DNA of 64,000 bases from Hymenobacter sp. DG25A (GTDB taxonomy: Bacteria > Bacteroidota > Bacteroidia > Cytophagales > Hymenobacteraceae): positions 2,232,001 through 2,296,000 of the forward strand of contig NZ_CP012623.1 of assembly GCF_001280305.1 (NCBI RefSeq), given 5' to 3'. The notes beneath the pieces are model-generated. The model saw only the letters and a list, made by a program, of their open reading frames with translations, made no database searches and was not told the origin of the DNA. Positions 54,277-62,049 of the stretch are shown here, in pieces (position 1 is the stretch's first letter; every line of letters starts with the position of its first letter). Made by a program: the position numbers and the translations under genes.

Positions 54277-54507
54277 TCTAAACCCAAGAGTTATAGAATT
54301 CGGGCCGAAAGACCGGCTGGCTCAACAATTAAAAATAATTTAAGTCCTATTATTTAGACCATTCACGACATTATTTATAAAAATATTAAAATTATTACTA
54401 TAATTATATGTAATAACAAAATTTTACAACTTTATAAAGCACCTATCTAGGAAGCAGGGTGTTAACTTCGAAATCTTTTTTTCGCCACCCCTACTCTGCT
54501 ATCCACT
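54277..54507. other. AT-rich gap before a lipoprotein gene
   Basis: The segment from about 54330 to 54440 is strikingly AT-rich (TTATTTATAAAAATATTAAA and similar). A -7-like TAACTTCG is at 54463-54470, 37 bases before the ATG at 54508. No coding frame is supported. Confidence 0.5.
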
Positions 54508-55212
54508 ATGCGCCTGGCCCAACCTCTACTCCTGCTCCTGAGTGTTTCTTCGTTGATGCTGGGCGGATGCAAATCCGGCAGCAAGCTCTTATATCAGCCT
54601 TCGCCGATGGCGCTGAGCACCAAGCTGCCGGAGATGGAAGTAAGGGTAGAAAACGGGCCCATGGATAAGACGGAAGGCTCCCTGCCGGAAGATCCGGTCC
54701 AGCTGTTCAAGCGCGAAACCAAGCAGAACCTAGTAGAGAGCAACGACAGCAGCGCGCGGTTTGGCTACCTTAAGCTGCAGATTCTGGAAGCCAAAGCCTC
54801 CCGGCACGGCAAAGCCCTGCACGCCATTCAGATGGCAGGCTTCCTGATGCCGAGCCTGTTTGGCTTACCTCTGGAGTTTTTCCGCACCCACGTGCGCGCG
54901 CAATTGCAGGTAGTAGATGCTAAGGGCGAAGTATTGGGCACCTATGAGGGTACCGGCGACTCCAATATTAAGGTGGCCATGTACCACGGCTATTCGCAGA
55001 GCATGGGCCCGCGTCTGGCCGATACGGAAGCCCTGAAAAGTGCGCTGGCTAAAATTAAACCGCAGCTGGATACGGCTTCTACCCTGCTGCGCACCCGCCT
55101 GCTGAGTACCGGGCAGCTGGGCGACGAAGAACAGGAAGTGGCAACGGGCAGACCCTATGAAGCAGCCCCCGCTCCCGCCCCGGTGAAGCCGGCCGAGGAT
55201 GATGAGGAGTAA
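54508..55212 (+). CDS. Lipoprotein of unknown function
   Basis: A 234-residue envelope lipoprotein with a lipobox LMLGGC at about residue 21. The body shows a beta/alpha pattern (FGYLKLQILEAKASRHG; VRAQLQVVDAKGEVLGTYEGTGDSNIKVAMYHGYSQ; ALKSALAKIKPQLDTAS) and a Pro/Ala/Glu tail. No family recognised. It is followed by a strong terminator at 55257-55293, so it is probably monocistronic. Confidence 0.72.
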   Translation: MRLAQPLLLLLSVSSLMLGGCKSGSKLLYQPSPMALSTKLPEMEVRVENGPMDKTEGSLPEDPVQLFKRETKQNLVESNDSSARFGYLKLQILEAKASRHGKALHAIQMAGFLMPSLFGLPLEFFRTHVRAQLQVVDAKGEVLGTYEGTGDSNIKVAMYHGYSQSMGPRLADTEALKSALAKIKPQLDTASTLLRTRLLSTGQLGDEEQEVATGRPYEAAPAPAPVKPAEDDEE

Positions 55213-55256
55213 AAAGTCGCCAGATTTTACTGCAGTATCTAAGCCTGCATATATAG

Positions 55257-55293
55257 AAAAACCGCTACAGAGCATTCTGTAGCGGTTTTTTTT
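55257..55293 (+). terminator. Rho-independent terminator
   Basis: AAAAACCGCTACAG and CTGTAGCGGTTTTT flank a 6-base loop, with a T run of nine after the stem. It ends the 54508-55212 transcript. Confidence 0.9.
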
Positions 55294-55374
55294 CTGGTGG
55301 GCAGTTAAACTCAGGGCGGCGGCAGCCCTCTATAGGGCATAACCCGATACTTTATCTTTTTGCCCTTCTTCCGT

Positions 55375-56265
55375 ATGAAAACTTTCTCCCTTCGGTCGCT
55401 GCTGGCAGCTCTGGCTGTGTTGCTGATGACCACGGCCTCCCTCGCCCAAAATGGCCGCCCCGCTAAGTCGCCGGCCCGCCAGGAAATACACACCTACCTG
55501 CAGCAAACGGTGATGCCGGTAGTGCGCCAGCAGCGCCTGAAGCTGGAAACCCAGCTTTCCGCCACCGATAAAACCCAGCTTACCGCTTATCGGGAGCAGC
55601 TGCAGTCGCTACGCAGGCAGGAAAAACAGCTTCGCCGCAGCTTCCGGGCCGCCAATCCACCGCAGCAGGCTCAGCCACAAGCACACGTTGCGCTGACCGA
55701 TGCCCAGAAAGAGCAGCTGAAACAGCTGCACACACAACGCCGCGCTATTATGGAGCAGGTGAAGCCGCTGGCGCAGAAGTACCAGGCGGCTATCAGCCAG
55801 CTGGCCGCCGAGGTACAGCCGCAGCAAGCCCAGTGGCAGGCCGATTTGCAGGCTATCCGGGCAAAATACCCCGCCACCACTCCGGAAAACGCCCCCGCCA
55901 AAGCTGGCCGCCAGCACAATGGGCAGCGCCGCTATTTCAAGCCTGTTTCCTTTCTGCTGCTTAACCCCAACGCCCCGGCGCATTCCCGGCGCAACCAGCA
56001 GCAACAGGTAAGTGGCGAGGCAGCCGTATATCCGAACCCGGTGGCTCCTACCAGCCAGCTAACCTACGAGGTAAAGAAGGCCGGCCCGGTAACCGTGGAG
56101 CTACTGGACGGCCGCGGCAGCGCCCTGCGCACCATTGTTGATCAAAAGCAGAATAAAGGCACTTATTCGCAGGCAGTGCAGGTAGCTGACCTGGCCCGTG
56201 GCACTTATTTCTTTAAGATAACCACCCGCAGCGGGGTGGAAACCAAGCGGTTTGTGAAAGAATAA
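55375..56265 (+). CDS. Type IX secretion cargo with helical domain and C-terminal sorting signal
   Basis: A 296-residue protein. After a signal peptide ending ...TTASLAQ, a Gln/Lys/Arg-rich helical region (about residues 30-180) resembles coiled-coil Spy/CpxP-like proteins (TDKTQLTAYREQLQSLRRQEKQLR; DAQKEQLKQLHTQRRAIMEQ). The C-terminal 80 residues form a type A T9SS sorting domain: AAVYPNPVAPTSQLTYEVKKAGPVTVELLDGRG and GTYFFKITTRSGVETKRFVKE. The ATG at 55375 fits the signal peptide. It would be exported across the outer membrane and attached or released; function unknown. Confidence 0.88.
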   Translation: MKTFSLRSLLAALAVLLMTTASLAQNGRPAKSPARQEIHTYLQQTVMPVVRQQRLKLETQLSATDKTQLTAYREQLQSLRRQEKQLRRSFRAANPPQQAQPQAHVALTDAQKEQLKQLHTQRRAIMEQVKPLAQKYQAAISQLAAEVQPQQAQWQADLQAIRAKYPATTPENAPAKAGRQHNGQRRYFKPVSFLLLNPNAPAHSRRNQQQQVSGEAAVYPNPVAPTSQLTYEVKKAGPVTVELLDGRGSALRTIVDQKQNKGTYSQAVQVADLARGTYFFKITTRSGVETKRFVKE

Positions 56266-56283
56266 CCGCCCTATTATAAGATA

Positions 56284-56321
56284 CCAACAGCGCCGGTTCC
56301 GCAAAGGACCGGCGCTGTTGG
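56284..56321 (+). terminator. Hairpin after the T9SS cargo gene
   Basis: CCAACAGCGCCGGT and ACCGGCGCTGTTGG form a perfect 14-base stem with a 10-base loop. There is no T run, so termination is probable but not certain. Confidence 0.6.
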
Positions 56322-56360
56322 TGCTATAAGGGTCTTTACTGTGGGCAGGCGCATATCCTT

Positions 56361-56368
56361 TATCTTTA
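56361..56368 (+). promoter_or_regulatory. -7-like element six bases before the lipoprotein start
   Basis: TATCTTTA lies six bases before the ATG at 56375, with one mismatch at the last position of TAnnTTTG. Confidence 0.4.
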
Positions 56369-56374
56369 CCGCTG

Positions 56375-56932
56375 ATGATTTCCCGCCTCGCCTCCGTTTG
56401 TTTTGTATTGCTGCTGATGCTGCTGGTAGCCGCCTGCTGCGGAAACTCCGCCGTTGACTGCCAGGATGCCCACGCCGACAGCTTGTTTCTGCGCTTTAAT
56501 CTGCAGGACTCGGCCAGTGGTAACGGGTTTCGGGTCCGGGAAATTGACAGTGTGCTGCTGATCCGGAAAATCCGGGACACGACAGCCACCTATACTCCGC
56601 CCGATTCTTCCCGCCTGGCTCCGGATACCGTCCGGGTGGTTCGGCTGCCCACGGCTGTCGCTGACTATATTCTGCTGGAACACACGGCGCCCTTCACCCG
56701 AAAGGGCCTCCGCCGGCTGCCCGACTACGACTACACCGTGTATCTGCCCAATACCGCGGAAAAGCTGCGCTTTGAGCTGACGATGCTGGAAATTAATGGC
56801 GACTTTGAGGCCGATGGCTGCGTGACCTGCTATCGGAACCGAAGGAAACAACTGCTTGTAAATGGTAAGCCTGTTGATGTGTACTCCTCCAATAACCACC
56901 CGGAAGAAAAGCCGGTGGTGCTGAGCCGGTAG
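56375..56932 (+). CDS. Lipoprotein, hypothetical
   Basis: A 185-residue lipoprotein with lipobox LLVAAC. The mature protein has pairs of cysteines (CCGNSAVDC; GCVTC) and beta-strand-like segments (FLRFNLQD; VLLIRKIRD; YTVYLPNTAEKLRFELTMLE). No family recognised. It is on the same strand as, and 81 bases before, the GAF-like gene. Confidence 0.7.
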   Translation: MISRLASVCFVLLLMLLVAACCGNSAVDCQDAHADSLFLRFNLQDSASGNGFRVREIDSVLLIRKIRDTTATYTPPDSSRLAPDTVRVVRLPTAVADYILLEHTAPFTRKGLRRLPDYDYTVYLPNTAEKLRFELTMLEINGDFEADGCVTCYRNRRKQLLVNGKPVDVYSSNNHPEEKPVVLSR

Positions 56933-57013
56933 GCAGCCGCGGCGAACCGGGCTGCGTATATACTTTCATCTGCCCCGGCGGGCCCTGTTGGCCTGCTGCC
57001 GCCCACTATCTAT

Positions 57014-59344
57014 ATGCAGCTTAACACTCTAGAACGACCGGCCTCTACCGGGATATTTCCCTTTGCTACCTTCCTCAGCCTGGAGCCCCTCATAGCCTAT
57101 TGGCAGGAGCGGGTGCATGATGCCAACAAAGGCACCGCCGCCCTGGCGCAGGCCATTATGGCGCAGGTGCAGGAGGGCACCTGGAGCCGCGGCTCCATTA
57201 CTGATATGACGGCCCTGGAGTGCGGCTGCGACCTGGTAGAAACCCTGATGCTGGCGGTGTTTCCCCCGGCTTCTTTTCCGACTGATTTAAGCGGGGCTAC
57301 CCCGCCCTTTGCCCGGTTCAGCTTTTACCACACGCCTCGCTTTGCCGAAGTATTGCTGAACCCCAACCATACGGTAAAGCAGCCCCTGAACGTGGATGCG
57401 GCTACCATGGAGGTGTACATGATGCGGGTAGCCTACCTGCTCATTCTGGAAAAAGTTTACGGCGTAAAGCTCCCCCTCGACACGACCGTAGTCTTCACTG
57501 TGCCCGACTACAGCATTGGCCTGTACCGGCACTACAGCGTGGAGTTTAACAGTACTTTTATTGAAGTGCGCGTGAAGGGCGAAGCGCCGGAGCTCACCCA
57601 CGAGCAGATTGAAACTCTGGGGCATAACCTGCACCGCCTGGACATCTGGAAAGAACTGCTGCCACCGGAGCTGTTTGAGCTGCACGGCTTCAACATTGTG
57701 CATCTGGTGGACGTAACCGACCAGGAAATCCTTTCGGAGCTGAAGTATGACCTGCTGGAGCGCGACGTGCTGCAGGCCTCTGACCGGCTGGAGCAGATTC
57801 AGGAAAAGCTGCGCGTGCTGTTTGGCCGCCCCTTCCTGCAGCTGGGCATTGCCGCTTATGATGAGAAGAAGCGGGCCTTCGTGGATTTTGGCCGAAAAAT
57901 AAACCACAGCTTCCTTACCAAGCAGCTGCAAAACCAGGAAGTAAGCTCTGGTTTTCGCCAGATTTATGCCCGCCTGATGCTGGAGCGGCAGCCCGTGGTG
58001 CTGGAAAACGTGGAAACCGCGGATATCCCCGAAGACCTGCGCCAACAGATTCTGGGTATCGGCATCCGAAGCGCCATTTTAGCCCTTTTGCCTTACGGCG
58101 ACGACACGGTGGGTTTGCTAGAGTTGGGCTCCCCCAACGTAGGCGACCTGGACGAGTTCAGCCTGGAAAAGGTAAACCCCTTTATTCCCCTGTTCGCGGT
58201 GGCTGTGAAGCGCAACGCCGAGGACATTCAGACGCGGGTACAGGCCATTATCAAGGAGAAGTTCACCGCCATTCACCCTACCATGGAGTGGCGCTTTACC
58301 GATGCCGCCCTGAACCTGCTGGAGAAGATTGAGGACGGCAACAAAAACGCCGAAATGGAGGCTATTGTGTTCCATGAAGTGTACCCGCTGCATGGCTCTT
58401 CCGATATCCGGGGCAGCAGCACGGCCCGCAACGAAGCCATTCAGGGCGACCTGATTGAGCATTTGTCGCTGGCAAATAAGGTGCTGAAGAAAGCATCGGA
58501 GTTTCAGGCGCTGCCTATTCTGGATGAGCTGAAGTTCTACGTGAATAAAAACCTGCGCCGCCTGCGCCAGGGCATTATTACGGGGGATGAAGTCAACATT
58601 CTGGAGTCGATAAAGACGGAGGTGGAGCCCCTGTTTGAGTACCTGGGCACTAACACGCCCGAGCTTCGCTCCATCCTCACGGAGTACTGGGACAATATCG
58701 ACCCCGATCTGGGCATTCTCTACAAGCGGCGCAAGGCTTTTGAGCAGAGCGTAACCCGCCTGAACGATGCCGTGAGCGACTACCTGGACGAGGAGGAAGA
58801 AAAGGCCCAGCAGATGTTCCCGCACTACTTCCAGCGCTTCAAAACCGATGGCGTGGAGTACAACATTTACGTGGGCGGGGCACTGGTAGAAAATAAGCCT
58901 TTCGACCTCATTTTCCTGAAAAACCTCCGCCTGTGGCAGCTCCTGACCATGGTGGAAATAACCCGCCGCACTGCTGCCCTCAAGGCCGAGCTGCCCATGC
59001 CGCTGGAAACCACTCAGCTGGTGCTGATTCACAGCCAGCCCCTGAGCATCCGCTTCCGGCAGGACGAGCGCCAGTTTGATGTGGACGGCACCTACAACAT
59101 CCGCTACGAAATCATCAAGAAGCGCATCGACAAAGCCACCATTCTGGGTACCGGCGAGCGGTTGACCCAGCCCGGCCAGCTGGCCCTGGTGTACACCCAG
59201 GCGCGGGAAGCCACCGAGTACATGGAATACATTGACTACCTGCAGGACCGCAACCTGCTGGAGCCGGAGGTAGAAGAATTAGAGCTGGAAGAGCTGCAGG
59301 GCGTAAAAGGCCTGCTGGCGCTGCGGGTAAAAGTGAAGCTGTAA
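57014..59344 (+). CDS. Large GAF-domain-like protein of unknown function
   Basis: A 776-residue cytoplasmic protein with no signal peptide or membrane segment. A middle segment (about residues 320-400: SGFRQIYARLMLERQPVVLENVE; IRSAILALLPYGDDTVGLLELGSPNVGDLDEFSLEKV) looks like a GAF domain. The flanking parts are unfamiliar; the C-terminal 150 residues are acidic, ending with EEEEKAQQMFPHYFQRF and EVEELELEELQG. The protein lacks a recognisable output domain (no kinase, HD, GGDEF or HTH), so a scaffold or sensor role is possible. A strong terminator follows. Confidence 0.78.
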   Translation: MQLNTLERPASTGIFPFATFLSLEPLIAYWQERVHDANKGTAALAQAIMAQVQEGTWSRGSITDMTALECGCDLVETLMLAVFPPASFPTDLSGATPPFARFSFYHTPRFAEVLLNPNHTVKQPLNVDAATMEVYMMRVAYLLILEKVYGVKLPLDTTVVFTVPDYSIGLYRHYSVEFNSTFIEVRVKGEAPELTHEQIETLGHNLHRLDIWKELLPPELFELHGFNIVHLVDVTDQEILSELKYDLLERDVLQASDRLEQIQEKLRVLFGRPFLQLGIAAYDEKKRAFVDFGRKINHSFLTKQLQNQEVSSGFRQIYARLMLERQPVVLENVETADIPEDLRQQILGIGIRSAILALLPYGDDTVGLLELGSPNVGDLDEFSLEKVNPFIPLFAVAVKRNAEDIQTRVQAIIKEKFTAIHPTMEWRFTDAALNLLEKIEDGNKNAEMEAIVFHEVYPLHGSSDIRGSSTARNEAIQGDLIEHLSLANKVLKKASEFQALPILDELKFYVNKNLRRLRQGIITGDEVNILESIKTEVEPLFEYLGTNTPELRSILTEYWDNIDPDLGILYKRRKAFEQSVTRLNDAVSDYLDEEEEKAQQMFPHYFQRFKTDGVEYNIYVGGALVENKPFDLIFLKNLRLWQLLTMVEITRRTAALKAELPMPLETTQLVLIHSQPLSIRFRQDERQFDVDGTYNIRYEIIKKRIDKATILGTGERLTQPGQLALVYTQAREATEYMEYIDYLQDRNLLEPEVEELELEELQGVKGLLALRVKVKL

Positions 59345-59366
59345 AGCTCTGCACCAACTCAAGTAT

Positions 59367-59405
59367 AAAGCCCCTGCCGTCAGAACTAACGGCAGGGGCT
59401 TTTTG
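59367..59405 (+). terminator. Rho-independent terminator
   Basis: AAAGCCCCTGCCGT pairs with ACGGCAGGGGCTTT around an 8-base loop, and a T run follows. It also faces the convergent phosphatase gene. Confidence 0.87.
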
Positions 59406-59432
59406 ATAATTGCCGGCAATGCGCCGCTGGCT

Positions 59433-60134
59433 TTATTCCCCTTCGGTTACTTCCACCTCATCTTTGATCGTAACGCCCACAATCTGCTCCCACAGGTGCA
59501 GGGCAAAGCGCAGCAGAATCAGCCAGACCAGCCCCGCGGCGAAACCGGCCACTACATCGGTGGCATAGTGTACGTGCAGGTATACGCGGGAAAGGCCAAT
59601 CAGCACCGTCCAGAGCAGCAGGGCCGCTGCCCAGGCGGGGTGGTGCCCGTGCCGCCACAGCAGCCAGGCCACGCAGCCATACAGCGTCATACCAATCATG
59701 GCGTGGCCGCTGGGAAAGCTCAGGCCGGCTTGCGGCAGCAGCGCCGTATCGGGCCGGAGCCGCTCATAATGGATTTTGAGTAGCTGATTGAGGATGGCGC
59801 CCCCGGCTACGGCCCAGAGCAGCTCCCAGGCCTCGCGCTTGTACCCGCGCCAAAGCAAGCCCGCCGGGGCCAGGATGCCCACAGTCAGCAGAAAAGGCAT
59901 GGAAGCGAAAAACGTAACCACCAGCACCACGGAAGTAAGCCCGGGATAGGCAAAGCGCAGCGTATCCATGGTGGAAAAGGCCCACCAATCAAACGTAGCC
60001 GACTTATTGACGAACACCACGCGGGTGAGGTAGAAAAACACGACCACTGCTGCCCACAACAGCACCCCTACCACCAGTGCTTCCGTGGTTATCAAGGATA
60101 TGCGGGCCAGCAGACGGGCAGTGAAGGCTTTCAT
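59433..60134 (-). CDS. PAP2-family phosphatase, copy 1
   Basis: A 233-residue inner-membrane phosphatase with about six transmembrane segments. The three active-site motifs are KIHYERLRP, FPSGH (in GLSFPSGHAMIG) and SRVYLHVHYATDVVAG. Members dephosphorylate phosphatidate, polyprenyl pyrophosphate or similar lipids; the exact substrate is unknown. The ATG at 60134 fits MKAFTARLLARISLIT; the longer in-frame start reads into the tRNA. It is a paralogue of 60456-61175. Confidence 0.9.
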   Translation of the reverse strand: MKAFTARLLARISLITTEALVVGVLLWAAVVVFFYLTRVVFVNKSATFDWWAFSTMDTLRFAYPGLTSVVLVVTFFASMPFLLTVGILAPAGLLWRGYKREAWELLWAVAGGAILNQLLKIHYERLRPDTALLPQAGLSFPSGHAMIGMTLYGCVAWLLWRHGHHPAWAAALLLWTVLIGLSRVYLHVHYATDVVAGFAAGLVWLILLRFALHLWEQIVGVTIKDEVEVTEGE

Positions 60135-60213
60135 GGGCTTTCCGTTTCTCTGCCAAACGCAAACCGGAAGGCTTCGTTGGCGTGCGGACCCAATTTGCAA
60201 AACCGCTAAAAAA

Positions 60214-60247
60214 CAAAAAAAGCCGGCTCCCAAAGGAACCGGCTTTT
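60214..60247 (-). terminator. Terminator after tRNA-Leu
   Basis: On the minus strand, AAAAGCCGGTTCC pairs with GGAGCCGGCTTTT (one G-T pair) and is followed by a long T run. It begins directly after the tRNA 3' end. Confidence 0.85.
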
Positions 60248-60248
60248 G

Positions 60249-60333
60249 TGGTGCGCTCGGAGAGACTCGAACTCTCACACCTTTCGGAACTGCCGCCTGA
60301 AGACAGCGCGTCTACCAATTTCGCCACAAGCGC
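60249..60333 (-). tRNA. tRNA-Leu (CAG anticodon)
   Basis: An 85-base cloverleaf: acceptor GCGCTTG pairs with CGAGCGC, D-arm GGTAGACGC, anticodon loop TTCAGGC within CTGTC/GGCAG stem (anticodon CAG), a long variable arm as in class II tRNAs, and T-arm GAGAGTTCGAGTCTCTC. An encoded CCA ends the gene. Flanked by two PAP2 genes on the same strand. Confidence 0.95.
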
Positions 60334-60455
60334 ATCGTAGATCAAAAGCATGAACTCCCGTGTGGAGGTGTTTTTGACGCTGCAAAGATACACGCCGAAT
60401 TGAACTTGTGTCAAGCCGGGCGCAACATTTTTCCGAAATAAATTGCGAAATCAGG

Positions 60456-61175
60456 CTACAACGCCTGTTTTTCAGCTAATTGCGGATCGTTCCGATACCG
60501 TTTTTTTATCACTCCTTCTAAACGCCGCAGCAGCGGAATGGCAATCAGCAGCCAGGAAATGCCCGCCAGAATACCGGCCATTACATCGGTGGCATAGTGT
60601 ACCCGCAGGTACACGCGGGTAATTCCAATCAGCAAAATCAGCAGGGCCAACGCTCCGATGAGCACCCAGCGCCAGACCTTATGCCGCCGCACATGGTTGT
60701 ATACCAGGTAGATAAGCAGGCCGTAAAAACAGGCGCTAATCATGGCGTGGCCACTGGGAAAGCTCAGGCCGCTGGCCGAGGTGAGCGGCAGTAGAGGCCG
60801 GGGCCGCTGATAAATGCCTTTCAACGCAATGTTGAGGGTAATGCCGCCCAGGGCCACCACTGGCACCATGAGGGTATACCAGCGGTGCTTGCGCAGCACC
60901 AGAAAGTATAAGATAACGATGAGGGCCGCCGCCACAATGAAATTGCGGGAGGCAAAAAACGTAATGGCCTCCACCCACTGCTGCTGCTCGGCCCCAAACA
61001 GGCGCTGTGTCCAGCGGAAAGCATCGGCATCAAACGTAGCGGCATCCTGATCAAACACCTCCCGGCTGATGGCCAGAAAACCGGCTACACCCAGCACGCC
61101 AACGGCCAGCACAATGGCAAACTCGGTGATGAACAGCACGACTTCCGCCAGCAGGCGGCGCAGATGAGAGGTCAT
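60456..61175 (-). CDS. PAP2-family phosphatase, copy 2
   Basis: A 239-residue inner-membrane phosphatase with about six transmembrane segments. Motifs: KGIYQRPRP, SGLSFPSGHAMIS and TRVYLRVHYATDVMAGI, the same positions as in copy 1. The ATG at 61175 gives MTSHLRRLLAEVVLFITE; a longer frame into the next gene's upstream region would add a Pro/Ala-rich leader. Sharing both motifs and topology with 59433-60134, it is likely a tandem duplicate now separated by the tRNA. Confidence 0.9.
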   Translation of the reverse strand: MTSHLRRLLAEVVLFITEFAIVLAVGVLGVAGFLAISREVFDQDAATFDADAFRWTQRLFGAEQQQWVEAITFFASRNFIVAAALIVILYFLVLRKHRWYTLMVPVVALGGITLNIALKGIYQRPRPLLPLTSASGLSFPSGHAMISACFYGLLIYLVYNHVRRHKVWRWVLIGALALLILLIGITRVYLRVHYATDVMAGILAGISWLLIAIPLLRRLEGVIKKRYRNDPQLAEKQAL

Positions 61176-61261
61176 AAGCTCAGAAAAACACGGTGAGGGC
61201 GCATGCAGCAAACGAAAGCCGCGCCGGAAAGGATATTGCGGCGCGTCCCGCATCTTTACGC

Positions 61262-61909
61262 ATGACTCTGCCTGACGCCGGCTTTGACCGGGTAGCTGCC
61301 TTTTACGATCCGCTGGCGCGGCTGGTGTTTGGGCGCAGCCTGCTGCGGGCCCAGCAGCTGGCGCTGGAGGGGCTGCCGGCCGGCGCGCCACGGGTGCTTA
61401 TCATTGGCGGGGGCTCTGGCTGGGTGTTGCGGGAGGTGCTGCAACGGCGGCCTGCGGCGCATATTCTCTATCTGGAAGCCTCGCCGGCCATGCTGCACCG
61501 CGCGCAGCAAACGGTGCAGCAGTACTGCAGCGGCCAACAGCAGCAGGTGGAATTACGACTGGGAACCGAGGATTCTTTGCTGCCCGGGGAGGCTTTCGAC
61601 GTCATCGTGACATTCTTTTTCCTTGATTTATTTCCGGTGGCCCGGCTGCGCCATATTGTAAGCCGGCTGGCTGCCGCGCGCCAACCCCAGGCGCCTTGGC
61701 TGCTGGCTGATTTTGCGCCCCCACACACTGCTTGGCAAAAGCTGCTGCTGGCTTCCATGTACCGCTTTTTCGGGCTGACTACCGGGATTCAGGGGCGGAA
61801 ACTGCCGCCCATCCGGGAGGAGCTGGCGCGGGTGGGACTCTCTCCTACCACGCATCACACCGTGTTTGGCGGCATGGCCGAGGCGGTGGTATTTCAGGAA
61901 ATAGGCTAG
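61262..61909 (+). CDS. Class I SAM-dependent methyltransferase
   Basis: A 215-residue methyltransferase. The SAM site reads VLIIGGGSGWVLREVLQR, followed by ILYLEASPAMLHRAQQ (ribose-binding acidic residue) and FDVIVTFFFLDLF. The start MTLPDAGFDRVAAFYDPLARLVFG recalls phospholipid or quinone methyltransferases, but substrate is unknown. The ATG at 61262 is preferred; the in-frame start at 61193 adds 23 atypical residues. It is divergent from PAP2 copy 2. Confidence 0.87.
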   Translation: MTLPDAGFDRVAAFYDPLARLVFGRSLLRAQQLALEGLPAGAPRVLIIGGGSGWVLREVLQRRPAAHILYLEASPAMLHRAQQTVQQYCSGQQQQVELRLGTEDSLLPGEAFDVIVTFFFLDLFPVARLRHIVSRLAAARQPQAPWLLADFAPPHTAWQKLLLASMYRFFGLTTGIQGRKLPPIREELARVGLSPTTHHTVFGGMAEAVVFQEIG

Positions 61910-62049
61910 CGCAACGGGAAGCCATTGGCAACCTCCGCCGTTATTTATTTGTGCTTTCAGGCAGCGAAGGCACCAATTAAACAGTCTTGTTAAACATTAG
62001 GCGCTTATTTTCAAGCCGGATTCCTTCTTCCCTCTACCCTCTCCTTCCT

